A DNA stretch of 64,000 bases, taken from contig JAHJME010000012.1 of assembly GCA_018821435.1 (NCBI GenBank), positions 124,001-188,000 on the forward strand. Reading direction: 5' to 3'. Positions within the stretch are counted from its first letter, which is position 1. Every line of letters begins with the position of its first letter. The translations under genes were made by a program, and so were the position numbers. Of this stretch, positions 9,335 through 18,791 are shown piece after piece. The DNA is from Alphaproteobacteria bacterium. Lineage in GTDB: Bacteria; Pseudomonadota; Alphaproteobacteria; Caulobacterales; Caulobacteraceae. The notes under the pieces are model-generated. The model saw nothing but the letters and a program-made list of their open reading frames with translations, did not search any database and was not told where the DNA came from.

Positions 9335-11401
9335 ATGCCGACGACATGGACCCGCCGGGCAGCCGGCGCGCTGCTGGCTTGCGCCGCGCTGCTGCTGGCC
9401 GCGCCCGCGCAAGCCGCCCCCGCCTACGACGTGACGATCCGGCGAGATAACTTCGGCGTGCCGCATGTGCTGGGCCGAACCGACGCGGACGCCGCATATG
9501 GCCTCGGCTTCGCGCAGGCCGAGGACGACTTCGCGACCGTGCAGGACAGCGTCATGGCGTCCCGCGGTCGTCAGGCGACCTTGAAGGGCCTGGACGCCGT
9601 CCCCAGCGATATCCTGTTCGAACTCCTGGACGTGAAGGCCGTGCTCGATGCGGGGTACGAGCGTGACCTGTCGCCGCATATCCGGGAAATGCTCGACGGC
9701 TACGCGGCGGGCGTGAACCGCTATGCGGCGCTGCATCCGGACAAGGTGGTGGCCGGATTCCTGCCGATGACCGGCCGCGACCTGGCCGCCTTCACCCTGT
9801 TCCGGGGTCCGACCTTCTATGGGCTGGACGGCGTCTTCGCGCAGATCGCCACCGGCAAGCTTCCGGAGCCCAAGGATTCGGGCTCGAACGGCGTCGCCGT
9901 GGCGCCCAGCCGGTCCTCCGACGGCCACACGCGGCTGCTGTTCAACGCCCACCAGCCGTGGACCGGCCCGCTCACCTGGTACGAGGCGGTGGTCGAGAGC
10001 GGCGAGGGCTGGCACGTGGCGGGCGGCTTCTTCCCGGCCTCGCCCTTCCTGCTGGGCGGCCACAACGCGCACCTGGGCTGGGCGGCGACGGTCAACCATC
10101 CGCGCCTGACCGATGTCTTCAAACTCGTGATCAACCCGGAGAACCCGAACCAGTACCGCCTGGACGGCCAGTGGCGCGAGCTGGAACGGCGCACGGTGCA
10201 GATCCAGGTCAAGCAGGCCGATGGTTCGCTGAAGCCGGTCAGCCGCGAGGTGCTGCGCTCGGTCCACGGCCCGGTGATCCGCGGTCCGCAGGGCGTGTTC
10301 GCGGTGCGCTACCCCACCTCCGGCGGCGTGCGCCAGCTCGCCCAGAACTACGCGATGAACAAAGCGCGCAACCTGACGGAATGGAAGGCGGCCATGGCCA
10401 TGCAGGCCGTGCCCTCGGTCAACTACATCTACGCCGACGAGAAGGGGAACATCGGCTACCTGTCCAACGGGATCTATGCTCAGCGGAAGGCGGGCGTGGA
10501 CTGGTCCGGCCCCTACATGCCGGGCGACAGCAGCGACCTGATCTGGACCAAGGTCCGGCCCTTCGCCCAGTCGCCGCAGATCTGGAATCCGAAGTCGGGC
10601 TGGGTCTTCAACGCCAACAACACGCCGTTCCGCGCCACCGATCCGGCCTACGACCTGAAGCCAGCGGACTTCCCCGCCTCGATGGCCCTCCAGCCGCCCA
10701 GTGACATGACCAACCGCGCGTTCCGGGCGCTTGAGACCTACGGCGCCGACGCCTCGATCTCGGCCGCCGAGTTCGACACCTACAAATACGACCTGGGCTA
10801 CAGCCAACAGTCGGACGAGATCGCCTGGGTGAAGGCGGTGCTGGCCGCCGACCCGGTCGGCGATAGCGATCTGGCCGCCGCCCAGGACGCCCTGCGGAAA
10901 TGGGACGGATCCACCGACCTGCAAAACCGTGGCGCGGCCCTGGTGGCGTTGATGTGGCTGGAGCGTCGGCGCAATCCGGCCTGGACGCCCCTGCAAATGG
11001 TGAAGGCCGCCGCCGGCCGTCTCAAGGCGACCTATGGCCGGGTCGATCCGGAGTGGGGCGAGGTCAATCGCCTGCGCCGTGGAACGCTCGACATTCCGGT
11101 CGACGGCGGGCCGGACACCTTCCGCGCGCTTTACGGCGCCCTCGATCCCGATGGCCGTCTGCACGGGGTCAACGGCGACTGCTACATCATGTTCGTGGAG
11201 TGGGACGCCAAGGGGCGGATGACGTCGCGCAGCGTGCACCAGTATGGCGCGGCCACGCTGGACGCCGCCTCACCGCACTATGCCGACCAGTCGCCGCTGT
11301 TCGCCGCCCACAAGACCAAGCCGGTGCTGTTCACGGAAGCCCAGCTGGCCGGCCACATCACCCGCACCTATCGCCCGGCGGACGCGCAAGACCCGCGTTG
11401 A
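9335..11401 (+). CDS. Penicillin acylase family protein (Ntn-hydrolase, exported)
   Basis: A 688-residue acylase precursor. Residues 1-27 form a Sec signal peptide ending AAPAQA. The early motif IRRDNFGVPHV and GFAQAEDDF are typical of the alpha chain. Self-cleavage is expected before Ser184 in SGSNGVAVAPS, exposing the N-terminal serine nucleophile of the beta chain, with HQPW shortly after. Homologues cut amide bonds of beta-lactams, acyl-homoserine lactones or other N-acyl compounds in the periplasm; this one could be a quorum-quenching acylase, but the substrate cannot be read from sequence. The next gene is also exported and may be linked. Confidence 0.88.
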   Translation: MPTTWTRRAAGALLACAALLLAAPAQAAPAYDVTIRRDNFGVPHVLGRTDADAAYGLGFAQAEDDFATVQDSVMASRGRQATLKGLDAVPSDILFELLDVKAVLDAGYERDLSPHIREMLDGYAAGVNRYAALHPDKVVAGFLPMTGRDLAAFTLFRGPTFYGLDGVFAQIATGKLPEPKDSGSNGVAVAPSRSSDGHTRLLFNAHQPWTGPLTWYEAVVESGEGWHVAGGFFPASPFLLGGHNAHLGWAATVNHPRLTDVFKLVINPENPNQYRLDGQWRELERRTVQIQVKQADGSLKPVSREVLRSVHGPVIRGPQGVFAVRYPTSGGVRQLAQNYAMNKARNLTEWKAAMAMQAVPSVNYIYADEKGNIGYLSNGIYAQRKAGVDWSGPYMPGDSSDLIWTKVRPFAQSPQIWNPKSGWVFNANNTPFRATDPAYDLKPADFPASMALQPPSDMTNRAFRALETYGADASISAAEFDTYKYDLGYSQQSDEIAWVKAVLAADPVGDSDLAAAQDALRKWDGSTDLQNRGAALVALMWLERRRNPAWTPLQMVKAAAGRLKATYGRVDPEWGEVNRLRRGTLDIPVDGGPDTFRALYGALDPDGRLHGVNGDCYIMFVEWDAKGRMTSRSVHQYGAATLDAASPHYADQSPLFAAHKTKPVLFTEAQLAGHITRTYRPADAQDPR

Positions 11402-11453
11402 CCGTCCGTCCGGCGCGGGCGCTAACTTCCTTCGGGCGATGGGGAGACGGGCG

Positions 11454-13145
11454 ATGCTTGGGCGCGATCACAGTCGGCGGGGATTTCTGGGGCTGGCCGG
11501 CGCGGGGATAGGAACCGCCGCCTTGGCCGCGCCGCCCGAGGACGTCGACCTCGTCGTCCTGAACGCCAACGTCCACACGCTGGACCCCAAGGCGCCGCGC
11601 GCCCAGGCCTTCGCGGTCAAGGACAGCCGTTTCGTGGCCGTGGGCGCGACCGACGAGATCCGGTCCCTGGCCGGCCGCCGGACCCAGATCTACGACGCCA
11701 AGGGGATGACCGTCGTCCCGGGCTTCATCGACTGCCACAACCACGCGTCCGGCGAGATGCTGCTGTACGAAGTGTTGGTCGGCAATCCGTTCGAGGTCGA
11801 GTTCGTCACCATCGACAGCATCGTCGGCAAGCTGCGCGCCAAGGCCCAGACGCTGCCGCCGGACACCTGGGTCGACGGCTTCTTCTACGACGACACCAAG
11901 ACCAAGGACGGCCGACTGATCACGCGCCAGGACCTGGACAAGGTCTCGACCCAACATCCGGTATGCGTCCACCATCGCGGCGGCCACACGGTCTTCTACA
12001 ACACCCGCGCCCTGGCCCTGGCCGGAATCACCAAGGCGACCCCCAATCCGCCGGGCGGCACCTTCGACCGGGGACCGGATGGCGAGCTGACCGGCCGGGT
12101 CACCGACAACGCGATGGATGTCTTCGACAAGGTCGGCAAGCGCGAGACGTTCTCGGACGCCGAGGTCGCGCGGCGCAGCCGGGACGCGCTGGCCCACATC
12201 TCCAAGCAGTTCGCCCGCTACGGCCTGACCAGCGTCCACCACGAAGGCGGCGATCTGGCCGCGCTGCAGGACGTCCGCGCCCGCGGCGACCTGCGCCACC
12301 GCGTCAGCTACGAAGCCATCGGCGACACCCTCGAGGCGATGATCCGCACCGGGCTCAAGACCGGCTTCGGGGACGAGTGGATCCGCCTGGGCGCCACCTT
12401 CGAGCACACCGTCGACGGCTCGTTCTCCGAGCGGACCCTTGCGATGAGCAAGCCCTATCCGGGTGTCTCGCCGCCGTACTACGGCAATCTCACGGAGACC
12501 CAGGACGTGCTGAACGGCTGGGTGGAGCGGATGCACCGCGCGGGGATCGACGTGAACTGCCACGCCAACGGCGACGTCGCGATCGGCAATGTGCTGACGG
12601 CGCTGGAGCGAGCCCAGAAGCTCTATCCGAGGCCCGAGGCGCGGCCGAAGATCACCCACTGCACCCTGGTCAACGACGACCTGGTCCGGCGGATCAAGGC
12701 GGCGGGCGTCATCCCCGCCTGCTTCACCAGCTACACCTACTACAACACCGACAAGTTCCACTTCTACGGCGCGGAGCTGATGGAGCACGCCATGGCGTTC
12801 CGCAGCTTCCTGGACGCCGGCGTGCCGGTGGCGGCGGGCTCGGACTTCTATCCCGGGCCCTTCGCGCCGCTGATGGGCATCCAGGGCATGGTCACCCGCA
12901 CCGGCTGGAACGGCGAGACCTGGGGCGCCAGCCAGCGGATCACCGTTGCCGAGGCGATCAGGATCAACACCCTGCACGGCGCCTACGCCTCGCACGAGGA
13001 GGGCATCAAAGGCTCGATCGCCGCCGGCAAACTCGCCGACGTCGTGGTCCTCGCCGACGACCCCCACACCGTCGACCCGGCGAAGATCAAGGACATCCGG
13101 ATCGTCCGCACGGTCACCGGCGGAAAGACGATGCATAAGGCCTGA
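11454..13145 (+). CDS. Tat-exported amidohydrolase (YtcJ-like)
   Basis: A 563-residue metal-dependent amidohydrolase. The start has a twin-arginine signal, SRRGFLGLAGAGIG, followed by an Ala-rich cleavage region, so it should be exported folded. The metal-binding HxH is in VVPGFIDCHNHASG, and the C-terminal GSIAAGKLADVVVLADDP is typical of the composite beta domain. The family resembles YtcJ and N-acyl or formamide amidohydrolases. I chose the ATG at 11454 because GGAG lies seven bases upstream; an ATG at 11439 in frame is possible. It starts 52 bases after the acylase gene. Confidence 0.87.
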   Translation: MLGRDHSRRGFLGLAGAGIGTAALAAPPEDVDLVVLNANVHTLDPKAPRAQAFAVKDSRFVAVGATDEIRSLAGRRTQIYDAKGMTVVPGFIDCHNHASGEMLLYEVLVGNPFEVEFVTIDSIVGKLRAKAQTLPPDTWVDGFFYDDTKTKDGRLITRQDLDKVSTQHPVCVHHRGGHTVFYNTRALALAGITKATPNPPGGTFDRGPDGELTGRVTDNAMDVFDKVGKRETFSDAEVARRSRDALAHISKQFARYGLTSVHHEGGDLAALQDVRARGDLRHRVSYEAIGDTLEAMIRTGLKTGFGDEWIRLGATFEHTVDGSFSERTLAMSKPYPGVSPPYYGNLTETQDVLNGWVERMHRAGIDVNCHANGDVAIGNVLTALERAQKLYPRPEARPKITHCTLVNDDLVRRIKAAGVIPACFTSYTYYNTDKFHFYGAELMEHAMAFRSFLDAGVPVAAGSDFYPGPFAPLMGIQGMVTRTGWNGETWGASQRITVAEAIRINTLHGAYASHEEGIKGSIAAGKLADVVVLADDPHTVDPAKIKDIRIVRTVTGGKTMHKA

Positions 13146-13184
13146 CGATTGACAGTCGGCCCGTGAGGCGCGACCCAACCGCCC

Positions 13185-14324
13185 ATGGATTTCGACCTTT
13201 CCGAGGACCAGCGGGCTATCGAGGACGCCGCGCGCGCCTTCGCCGCCGCTGAGCTTGCGCCGCACTCCGCCCGCTGGGACGAGGAGAAGACGCTGCCCGT
13301 CGACGTGCTGCGCAAGGCGGCCGAGCTGGGCTTCGCCGGCCTCTATGTTCGGGAGGACGTGGGCGGCTCGGCGCTGAGCCGGCTGGACGCCTCGATCGTC
13401 TTCGAACAGCTCAGCTACGGCGACGTGTCTGTGGCGGCCTTCATCTCGATCCACAACATGGCGTCGTGGATGATCGACCGGTTCGGGTCGGAGGACCTGC
13501 GCCGCCGCTATCTGCCCAAGCTGACCACCATGGATCTCATCGCGTCCTACTGCCTGACGGAGCCGGGCTCGGGGTCGGATGCGGTCGCCATGCAGACCAC
13601 GGCGACAAGGGACGGCGACACTTACGTCCTCAACGGCTCCAAGGCTTTCATCTCCGGCGCCGGGACTTCGGGCATCTACGTGGTCATGGCGCGGACGGGC
13701 GGGCAGGGCGCCAAGGGGGTCTCTGCCTTCGTCGTCGAGAACGGTACGCCGGGCCTGTCGTTCGGCGCTCAGGAGCGGAAGATGGGCTGGAACGCCCAGC
13801 CGACCGCCACGGTGAACTTCGACGAGTGCCGCGTGTCCGAGGCCAACCGGATCGGCAATGAGGGCGAAGGCTTCAAGTTCGCCATGGCGGGCCTCGACGG
13901 CGGCCGGATCAACATCGCGTCGTGCTCGCTGGGCGGCGCGGGCCTGGCCCTCGACACCGCCAAGACCTACCTCGAGACCCGCAAGCAGTTCGGCCAGGCG
14001 CTGAAGGAATTCCAGGGCCTGCAATGGCGGCTGGCGGACATGGCCACCGACCTGGACGCCGCCCGCCTGATGGTGCGCCGCGCCGCCCACGCCCTGGACA
14101 ACAAGCACCCCAAGGCGACGCAGTACTGCGCCATGGCCAAGCGCTTCGCCACCGACGCCGGCTTCGACGTCGCCAACCAGGCGCTGCAGCTGCACGGCGG
14201 CTACGGCTATCTGCGCGACTATCCGCTCGAACGGATCGTCCGCGACCTGCGGGTCCACCAGATCCTCGAAGGCACCAACGAGATCATGCGCGTGATCACC
14301 GCGCGGGAGCTGTTCCGGGCATGA
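13185..14324 (+). CDS. Acyl-CoA dehydrogenase, probably isobutyryl-CoA dehydrogenase
   Basis: A 379-residue FAD flavoenzyme. DLSEDQRAIEDAARAFA opens the N-terminal helical domain, YCLTEPGSGSDA is the flavin-contacting signature, and the C-terminal HGGYGYLRDYPLERIVRD and ILEGTNEIMR carry family signatures. Its ATGA overlap with a 3-hydroxyisobutyryl-CoA hydrolase gene and the nearby mmsB make isobutyryl-CoA the likely substrate (valine breakdown to methacrylyl-CoA). The enoyl-CoA hydratase of this pathway is not in the window. Confidence 0.88.
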   Translation: MDFDLSEDQRAIEDAARAFAAAELAPHSARWDEEKTLPVDVLRKAAELGFAGLYVREDVGGSALSRLDASIVFEQLSYGDVSVAAFISIHNMASWMIDRFGSEDLRRRYLPKLTTMDLIASYCLTEPGSGSDAVAMQTTATRDGDTYVLNGSKAFISGAGTSGIYVVMARTGGQGAKGVSAFVVENGTPGLSFGAQERKMGWNAQPTATVNFDECRVSEANRIGNEGEGFKFAMAGLDGGRINIASCSLGGAGLALDTAKTYLETRKQFGQALKEFQGLQWRLADMATDLDAARLMVRRAAHALDNKHPKATQYCAMAKRFATDAGFDVANQALQLHGGYGYLRDYPLERIVRDLRVHQILEGTNEIMRVITARELFRA

Positions 14325-15370
14325 GCGAAGCAGATGTCGTCACCCGCATCGAGGGCAAGGTCGGGCGGATCACGCTGAACCGGCCCCAGGCGCTGCACGC
14401 GCTGAACACCAACATGATCGCCCTGATGACCGAGGCCTTGCTGGCCTGGCAGGATGATCCCGCTGTCGAGCTGGTGCTGATCGACCACTCGGGCGAGCGC
14501 GGCTTCTGCGCCGGCGGCGACATCCGGATGCTGGCCGAGAGCGGGGCAGGGGACGGCGCGGCGGCGCGCGAGTTCTTCTTCACCGAGTACCGGCTGAACC
14601 ACCTCCTCTTCAACTACGCCAAGCCGCGCGTCGCGATCATGGATGGGATCACCATGGGCGGTGGTGTCGGCCTGTCGCGGCCCTGCCGCTTCCGGGTGGC
14701 GACCGAGCGGACGACCTTCGCGATGCCCGAGACGGGTATCGGCCTGTTCCCCGACGTGGGCGGTGGCTGGTACCTGAGCCGGATGCCCGACCACCTGGGC
14801 CTGTGGCTGGCGTTGACCGGCGCGCGGATCAAGGCGGCGGACTGCCAGTTGCTCCAGATCGCCACCGACTATGTGGAGAGCGCCCGCATTCCCGAACTGA
14901 AGGCGGCGATCATCGCCAACCCCGAGCGTACCGAGGCGCTGCTGACCGAGTTCGAGGCCGACGCCGGCCGCCCCGCCATCGCCCAGCACCAGGACGAGAT
15001 CGCCAGGCTTTTCGCCGGCAATAGCGTCGAGGCGATCATCGCCGCGCTGGAAGCCGCCGACACCGACTGGGCGCGCGACCAGCTCAAGGTGCTGGCCACC
15101 AAGTCGCCGCAGACGATGAAGGTCGCCTTCCGCCAGCTCCAGCTCGGCGCCAAGGCCCGCGACTTCGCCGAGAACATGGCCATGGAATACCGGATCGGCG
15201 CCCGGGTCGTTCAGCGTCACGACTTCCTGGAGGGCGTCCGCGCGGTGATCGTCGAGAAGGACAATGCGCCGAAGTGGAACCCGCCCATGCCGTCTGCCGT
15301 GGACGACGCGACGCTGGACGCCATTTTCGCTCCCCTCCCTTCCGATCAGGAGTGGTCGCCTCTACCTTGA
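14321..15370 (+). CDS. 3-hydroxyisobutyryl-CoA hydrolase (crotonase fold)
   Basis: A 349-residue crotonase-superfamily protein, longer than the roughly 260 residues of hydratases and of the length usual for HIBYL-CoA hydrolases. RITLNRPQALHALN, the oxyanion-hole region GFCAGGDIRML and the motif GGGVGLS followed by MPETGIGLFPDVGGG are characteristic. It frees 3-hydroxyisobutyrate from its CoA ester in valine catabolism. The ATG overlaps the stop of the dehydrogenase gene, so translation is coupled. A long frame from 13922 is only a shadow upstream of this start. Confidence 0.9.
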   Translation: MSEADVVTRIEGKVGRITLNRPQALHALNTNMIALMTEALLAWQDDPAVELVLIDHSGERGFCAGGDIRMLAESGAGDGAAAREFFFTEYRLNHLLFNYAKPRVAIMDGITMGGGVGLSRPCRFRVATERTTFAMPETGIGLFPDVGGGWYLSRMPDHLGLWLALTGARIKAADCQLLQIATDYVESARIPELKAAIIANPERTEALLTEFEADAGRPAIAQHQDEIARLFAGNSVEAIIAALEAADTDWARDQLKVLATKSPQTMKVAFRQLQLGAKARDFAENMAMEYRIGARVVQRHDFLEGVRAVIVEKDNAPKWNPPMPSAVDDATLDAIFAPLPSDQEWSPLP

Positions 15371-15408
15371 CTGAAGGCGGCTCAGACCAGCCGCGGGGAG
15401 ATCATCCA

Positions 15409-16155
15409 ATGAGATCGAAGCTTCTGCTGGCGGCCGCCGCCGTGCTCGCGCTGTCCACGGGGATGGCTGAGGCCACGCCGTCCGCCGCCATCGTGGCCGC
15501 CGTCGCCGATAAGGGCCGGCCCGAGGCCGACACCAAGCGCGACGCCGACCGCAAGCCGGCCGAGATGCTGGAGTTCGCTGGCGTGAAGCCGGGCGACAAG
15601 GTGGCCGACTTCATCCCGGGCGGCGGCTATTTCACCCGCATCTTCGCCAAGGCCGTCGGGCCCAAGGGCAAGGTCTATGCGGTGACCAACCCGCCGCCGG
15701 CCAACGCCACCACGCCGCCGGCCATCCTGGGCATCGCCGCCGACCCGCAGTACGGCAACATCACCGTCGTCGCGACCGGCATCGCCACCTTCGCCCTGCC
15801 GGAACAGGTGGACGTGTTCTGGACCTCCCAGAACTACCACGACCTGTTCGCCCGGGCCCGGAACGTCGACATCGCCAAGGTCGACAAGCTGATCTACGAC
15901 GCGCTCAAGCCGGGCGGTGTCTTCATCGTCTTGGACCACGCCGCCGCCGCCGGCACGCCGATCGATCCCGACGACAAGCTGCACCGGATCGACCCGGCCG
16001 CCGTGCGCAAGCAACTGGAGGGCTCGGGCTTCAAGTTCGTGGGTGAGAGCAAGGTCCTGGCCAATCCCGCCGACGACCACACCAAGGCGGTGTTCGACCC
16101 GTCGATCCGCGGGCATACCGACCAGTTCATCTACAAGTTCCAGAAGCCCAAATAA
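15409..16155 (+). CDS. Class I SAM-dependent methyltransferase-like protein with signal peptide
   Basis: A 248-residue protein. Residues 1-22 look like a Sec signal peptide (hydrophobic core LLLAAAAVLALS, cleavage after AEA). The rest is a Rossmann methyltransferase fold: VADFIPGGGYFTRIFA is a motif I-like glycine-rich loop, and LIYDALKPGGVFIVLDH is the usual post-motif region. The acidic residue at the end of strand 2 is not obvious (KVYAVTNPP). An exported SAM enzyme is odd because SAM is cytoplasmic, so it may bind another ligand or the leader may not be cleaved. ATG at 15409 follows GGGGAG. It lies inside the valine-degradation genes. Confidence 0.75.
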   Translation: MRSKLLLAAAAVLALSTGMAEATPSAAIVAAVADKGRPEADTKRDADRKPAEMLEFAGVKPGDKVADFIPGGGYFTRIFAKAVGPKGKVYAVTNPPPANATTPPAILGIAADPQYGNITVVATGIATFALPEQVDVFWTSQNYHDLFARARNVDIAKVDKLIYDALKPGGVFIVLDHAAAAGTPIDPDDKLHRIDPAAVRKQLEGSGFKFVGESKVLANPADDHTKAVFDPSIRGHTDQFIYKFQKPK

Positions 16156-16169
16156 CTCATGAGGTATCC

Positions 16170-17066
16170 ATGACCCGCGTAGCGTTCATCGGCCTGGGCA
16201 ACATGGGCGGCGGAATGGCCGCCAACCAGGCGAAGGCGGGGCGCGAGGTCATGGCCTTCGACCTCTCGGCGGCGGCGTTGGACAAGGCGACCGGCGCCGG
16301 CTGCGCGCAGGCGGTCTCGGTGGCCGAGGCGGTGAGCAACGCCGACGCCATCATCACCATGCTGCCGGCAGGCCCGCACGTTCGCCAGGTCTACGCCGAA
16401 CAGATCCTGCCCAACGCGCCTAAGACGGCGCTGCTGATCGACTCGTCGACCATCGACGTGGAGAGCGCCCGCGCCGTCGCGACCCAGGCCAAGGCCGCCG
16501 GCTTCCGATTCGCCGACGCGCCCGTGTCCGGCGGCACGGCCGCGGCCGACGCCGGGACCCTGGCCTTCATGGTCGGCTGCGACGAGGCCGACTTCGCAGC
16601 CGTCGAGGACGTCATCGCGCCGATGTCCCGCGTCACCATGCGCGCCGGCGACCACGGGGCGGGGCAGGCGGCCAAGATCTGCAACAACATGGTCCTGGGC
16701 ATCTCGATGATCGGCGTCTGCGAGGCCTTCGCCCTGGCCGAGAAGCTGGGCCTGGAGGGCGAGCGATTCTTCGAGATCGCGTCCAAGTCGTCCGGCCAGT
16801 GCTGGAGCCTGACCAGCTACTGCCCGTTCCCAGGTCCGGTGCCGACCGCGCCCTCGAATCGCAATTACGAGGGCGGGTTCGCCACGGCGATGATGCTCAA
16901 GGACCTCAAGCTGGCCCAGGAGGCCGCCGCCAAGGCTGGCGCGGCCACGCCGCTGGGCTCGACCGCCGAGGGTCTCTACGCCCTGTTCGACCGCCTGGGC
17001 GGGGGGTCCAAGGACTTCTCGGCGATTCTCGAGATGCTGCGAGGCAATGCGCCGCAGCCGAACTGA
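16170..17066 (+). CDS. mmsB: 3-hydroxyisobutyrate dehydrogenase
   Basis: A 298-residue NAD-dependent beta-hydroxyacid dehydrogenase that oxidises 3-hydroxyisobutyrate to methylmalonate semialdehyde. The N-terminal nucleotide-binding motif is FIGLGNMGGGMA, the substrate signature is DAPVSGGTAAADAGTLAFM, and the catalytic lysine is in GAGQAAKICNNM. The length is normal. It starts 14 bases after the methyltransferase gene and completes the valine block begun at 13185. The semialdehyde dehydrogenase mmsA is not in the window. Confidence 0.92.
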   Translation: MTRVAFIGLGNMGGGMAANQAKAGREVMAFDLSAAALDKATGAGCAQAVSVAEAVSNADAIITMLPAGPHVRQVYAEQILPNAPKTALLIDSSTIDVESARAVATQAKAAGFRFADAPVSGGTAAADAGTLAFMVGCDEADFAAVEDVIAPMSRVTMRAGDHGAGQAAKICNNMVLGISMIGVCEAFALAEKLGLEGERFFEIASKSSGQCWSLTSYCPFPGPVPTAPSNRNYEGGFATAMMLKDLKLAQEAAAKAGAATPLGSTAEGLYALFDRLGGGSKDFSAILEMLRGNAPQPN

Positions 17067-17092
17067 TCTCGCAAGGGCAGAAACGGCGCGAA

Positions 17093-17107
17093 TGAGAAGC
17101 GTTCTCT
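17093..17107. promoter_or_regulatory. Possible Fur/Irr-type operator upstream of hemA
   Basis: The 15-base stretch TGAGAAGCGTTCTCT reads as a 7-1-7 inverted repeat with one mismatch, close to the TGAGAA/TTCTCA form of alphaproteobacterial Fur boxes. It sits just after mmsB and about 190 bases before the hemA start. Iron control of haem synthesis would make sense, but the distance is large and a short palindrome can arise by chance. Confidence 0.35.
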
Positions 17108-17295
17108 AGCGCGTCCCTTGGGTCGGCCGGCCAGGCGCGGCCGTCACTCACGAATTCCGCAGATCGGTTCACGAAAGTTGCAGTCCGTCCGGCCGCCGAA
17201 TTAATGGACAACCTGAAATCACGGCGCCAAAAGGCGTGCATAATTCAGGGGCCGGGAAGAGCGCGCTCCCAAGAACGCGCACCGGGAACAAGTCG

Positions 17296-18525
17296 ATGGA
17301 TTACAGGGACGCTTTCCGCACCGCCTTGGAGCGGGTTCATGGCGAGGGTCGCTATCGGGTCTTCGCCGACCTGAAGCGCCATCGCGGTGAGTTCCCGCGC
17401 GCCACCTGGACTCGCGGCGACGGCTCGACCGCCGACGTCACGGTGTGGTGCTCCAACGACTACCTCGGCCAGGGTCAGAACCCCGTCGTCCTCGACGCCA
17501 TGCACAAGGCGATCGAAGAGGCCGGCGCCGGCTCGGGCGGCACCCGCAACATCTCGGGCACCACCCACTATCACGTGGAGCTGGAACACGAGCTGGCCGA
17601 CCTTCACCAGAAGGAAGCCGCGCTCCTCTTCACCTCCGGCTACGTGTCGAACGAGGCGTCGCTGTCGACGCTCTACAAGATCCTGCCCGGGTTGCTGATC
17701 TTCTCGGACGAGCTGAACCACAACTCGATGATCAGCGGCATCCGCGCCGGCAAGCGCGAGCAGCGCCGGGTGTTCCGCCACAACGACCTGGAACACCTGG
17801 AACAGCTTCTGATCGAAGCCGATCCGGACGCGCCGAAGGTGATCGCCTTCGAGAGCGTCTATTCCATGGACGGCGACATCGCCGACATGCGCGGCACCGT
17901 GGCCCTGGCCAAGAAGTACGGCGCCATGACCTACCTCGACGAGGTCCACGCGGTCGGCATGTACGGCCCCCGCGGCGCAGGCGTCGCCGAGCGTGACGGC
18001 GTCATGGACCAGATCGACATCGTCGAAGGCACCCTGGGCAAGGCGTTCGGGGTCATGGGCGGCTACATCGCCGCCGACGCCGTGATTGTCGATGCGATCC
18101 GCAGCTACGCCGACGGCTTCATCTTCACCACCTCGCTGCCGCCGGCCCTGGCCGCCGGCGCGGTGGCCTCGATCCGCTACCTCAAGGCGCACAACGAGGT
18201 CCGCATGGCCCACCAGGAGCGCGCCGCCGCCCTGAAGCTGCGCATGAAGAAGGCCGGCCTGCCGGTCATGCCCTCGGTCAGCCACATCGTGCCGGTGCTG
18301 GTCGGCGACGCCGTCCACTGCAAGATGATCTCGGACATCCTGCTCGAGGATCACGGCATCTACGTCCAGCCGATCAACTATCCGACGGTGCCGCGCGGCA
18401 CCGAGCGCCTGCGCTTCACCCCGTCGCCGGGTCACACCGACCGGATGATGGACGAGCTGGTCGACGTCCTGGACGCGCTCTGGTCGCGTTGCAACGTCAA
18501 GCGCATCGGCGGCTACGCGGCCTGA
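17296..18525 (+). CDS. hemA: 5-aminolevulinate synthase
   Basis: A 409-residue PLP enzyme that condenses glycine and succinyl-CoA to 5-aminolevulinate, the alphaproteobacterial (C4) route to haem. It shows [15 protein letters not shown], the glycine-rich [28 protein letters not shown] and the PLP lysine in [13 protein letters not shown] chose the ATG at 17296, giving MDYRDAF, rather than the upstream in-frame start at 17236. The upstream region is 229 bases long, with an AT-rich CATAAT at 17239-17244 that could be a -10 element, and a strong terminator follows the gene. Confidence 0.96.
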   Translation: MDYRDAFRTALERVHGEGRYRVFADLKRHRGEFPRATWTRGDGSTADVTVWCSNDYLGQGQNPVVLDAMHKAIEEAGAGSGGTRNISGTTHYHVELEHELADLHQKEAALLFTSGYVSNEASLSTLYKILPGLLIFSDELNHNSMISGIRAGKREQRRVFRHNDLEHLEQLLIEADPDAPKVIAFESVYSMDGDIADMRGTVALAKKYGAMTYLDEVHAVGMYGPRGAGVAERDGVMDQIDIVEGTLGKAFGVMGGYIAADAVIVDAIRSYADGFIFTTSLPPALAAGAVASIRYLKAHNEVRMAHQERAAALKLRMKKAGLPVMPSVSHIVPVLVGDAVHCKMISDILLEDHGIYVQPINYPTVPRGTERLRFTPSPGHTDRMMDELVDVLDALWSRCNVKRIGGYAA

Positions 18526-18548
18526 TCCGCGCCGCATCGCGACACTGA

Positions 18549-18584
18549 AAAAAGCCTCCCGGGTCCGCCTGGGAGGCTTTTGTC
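18549..18584 (+). terminator. Rho-independent terminator of hemA
   Basis: An 11-base-pair stem, AAAAGCCTCCC (18550-18560) pairing with GGGAGGCTTTT (18571-18581), encloses a ten-base loop and ends in a short T run. It lies 25 bases after the hemA stop. Confidence 0.9.
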
Positions 18585-18791
18585 TTGGCCGATCAACACC
18601 TTCGCCAGGGTTGCATCGTGTTACGTGCGACAAACTTGACTGCGGCGCCTTGGCACAACGCCAGGGTGTGCGAAGCGTGGCCTATTCATGCTCAAGATCA
18701 GTCGCCAAACAGCCCGACAACTGGACTGGTCCCGGACGCCCCTGTCACCCAACAGGGGCGTTCCTGATTCGGGGCCCAAGTCTTCCGGGGC

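Noticed and set aside
9207..9497. N-terminal extension of hemB
   Set aside because: Arg/Ala-rich, unlike any HemB, and it overlaps the start of the acylase gene on the other strand; the ATG at 9206 gives the normal enzyme.
11358..14258. 966-codon minus-strand frame
   Set aside because: It runs antisense to the amidohydrolase and acyl-CoA dehydrogenase genes and has a low-complexity Arg/Gly/Val-rich translation.
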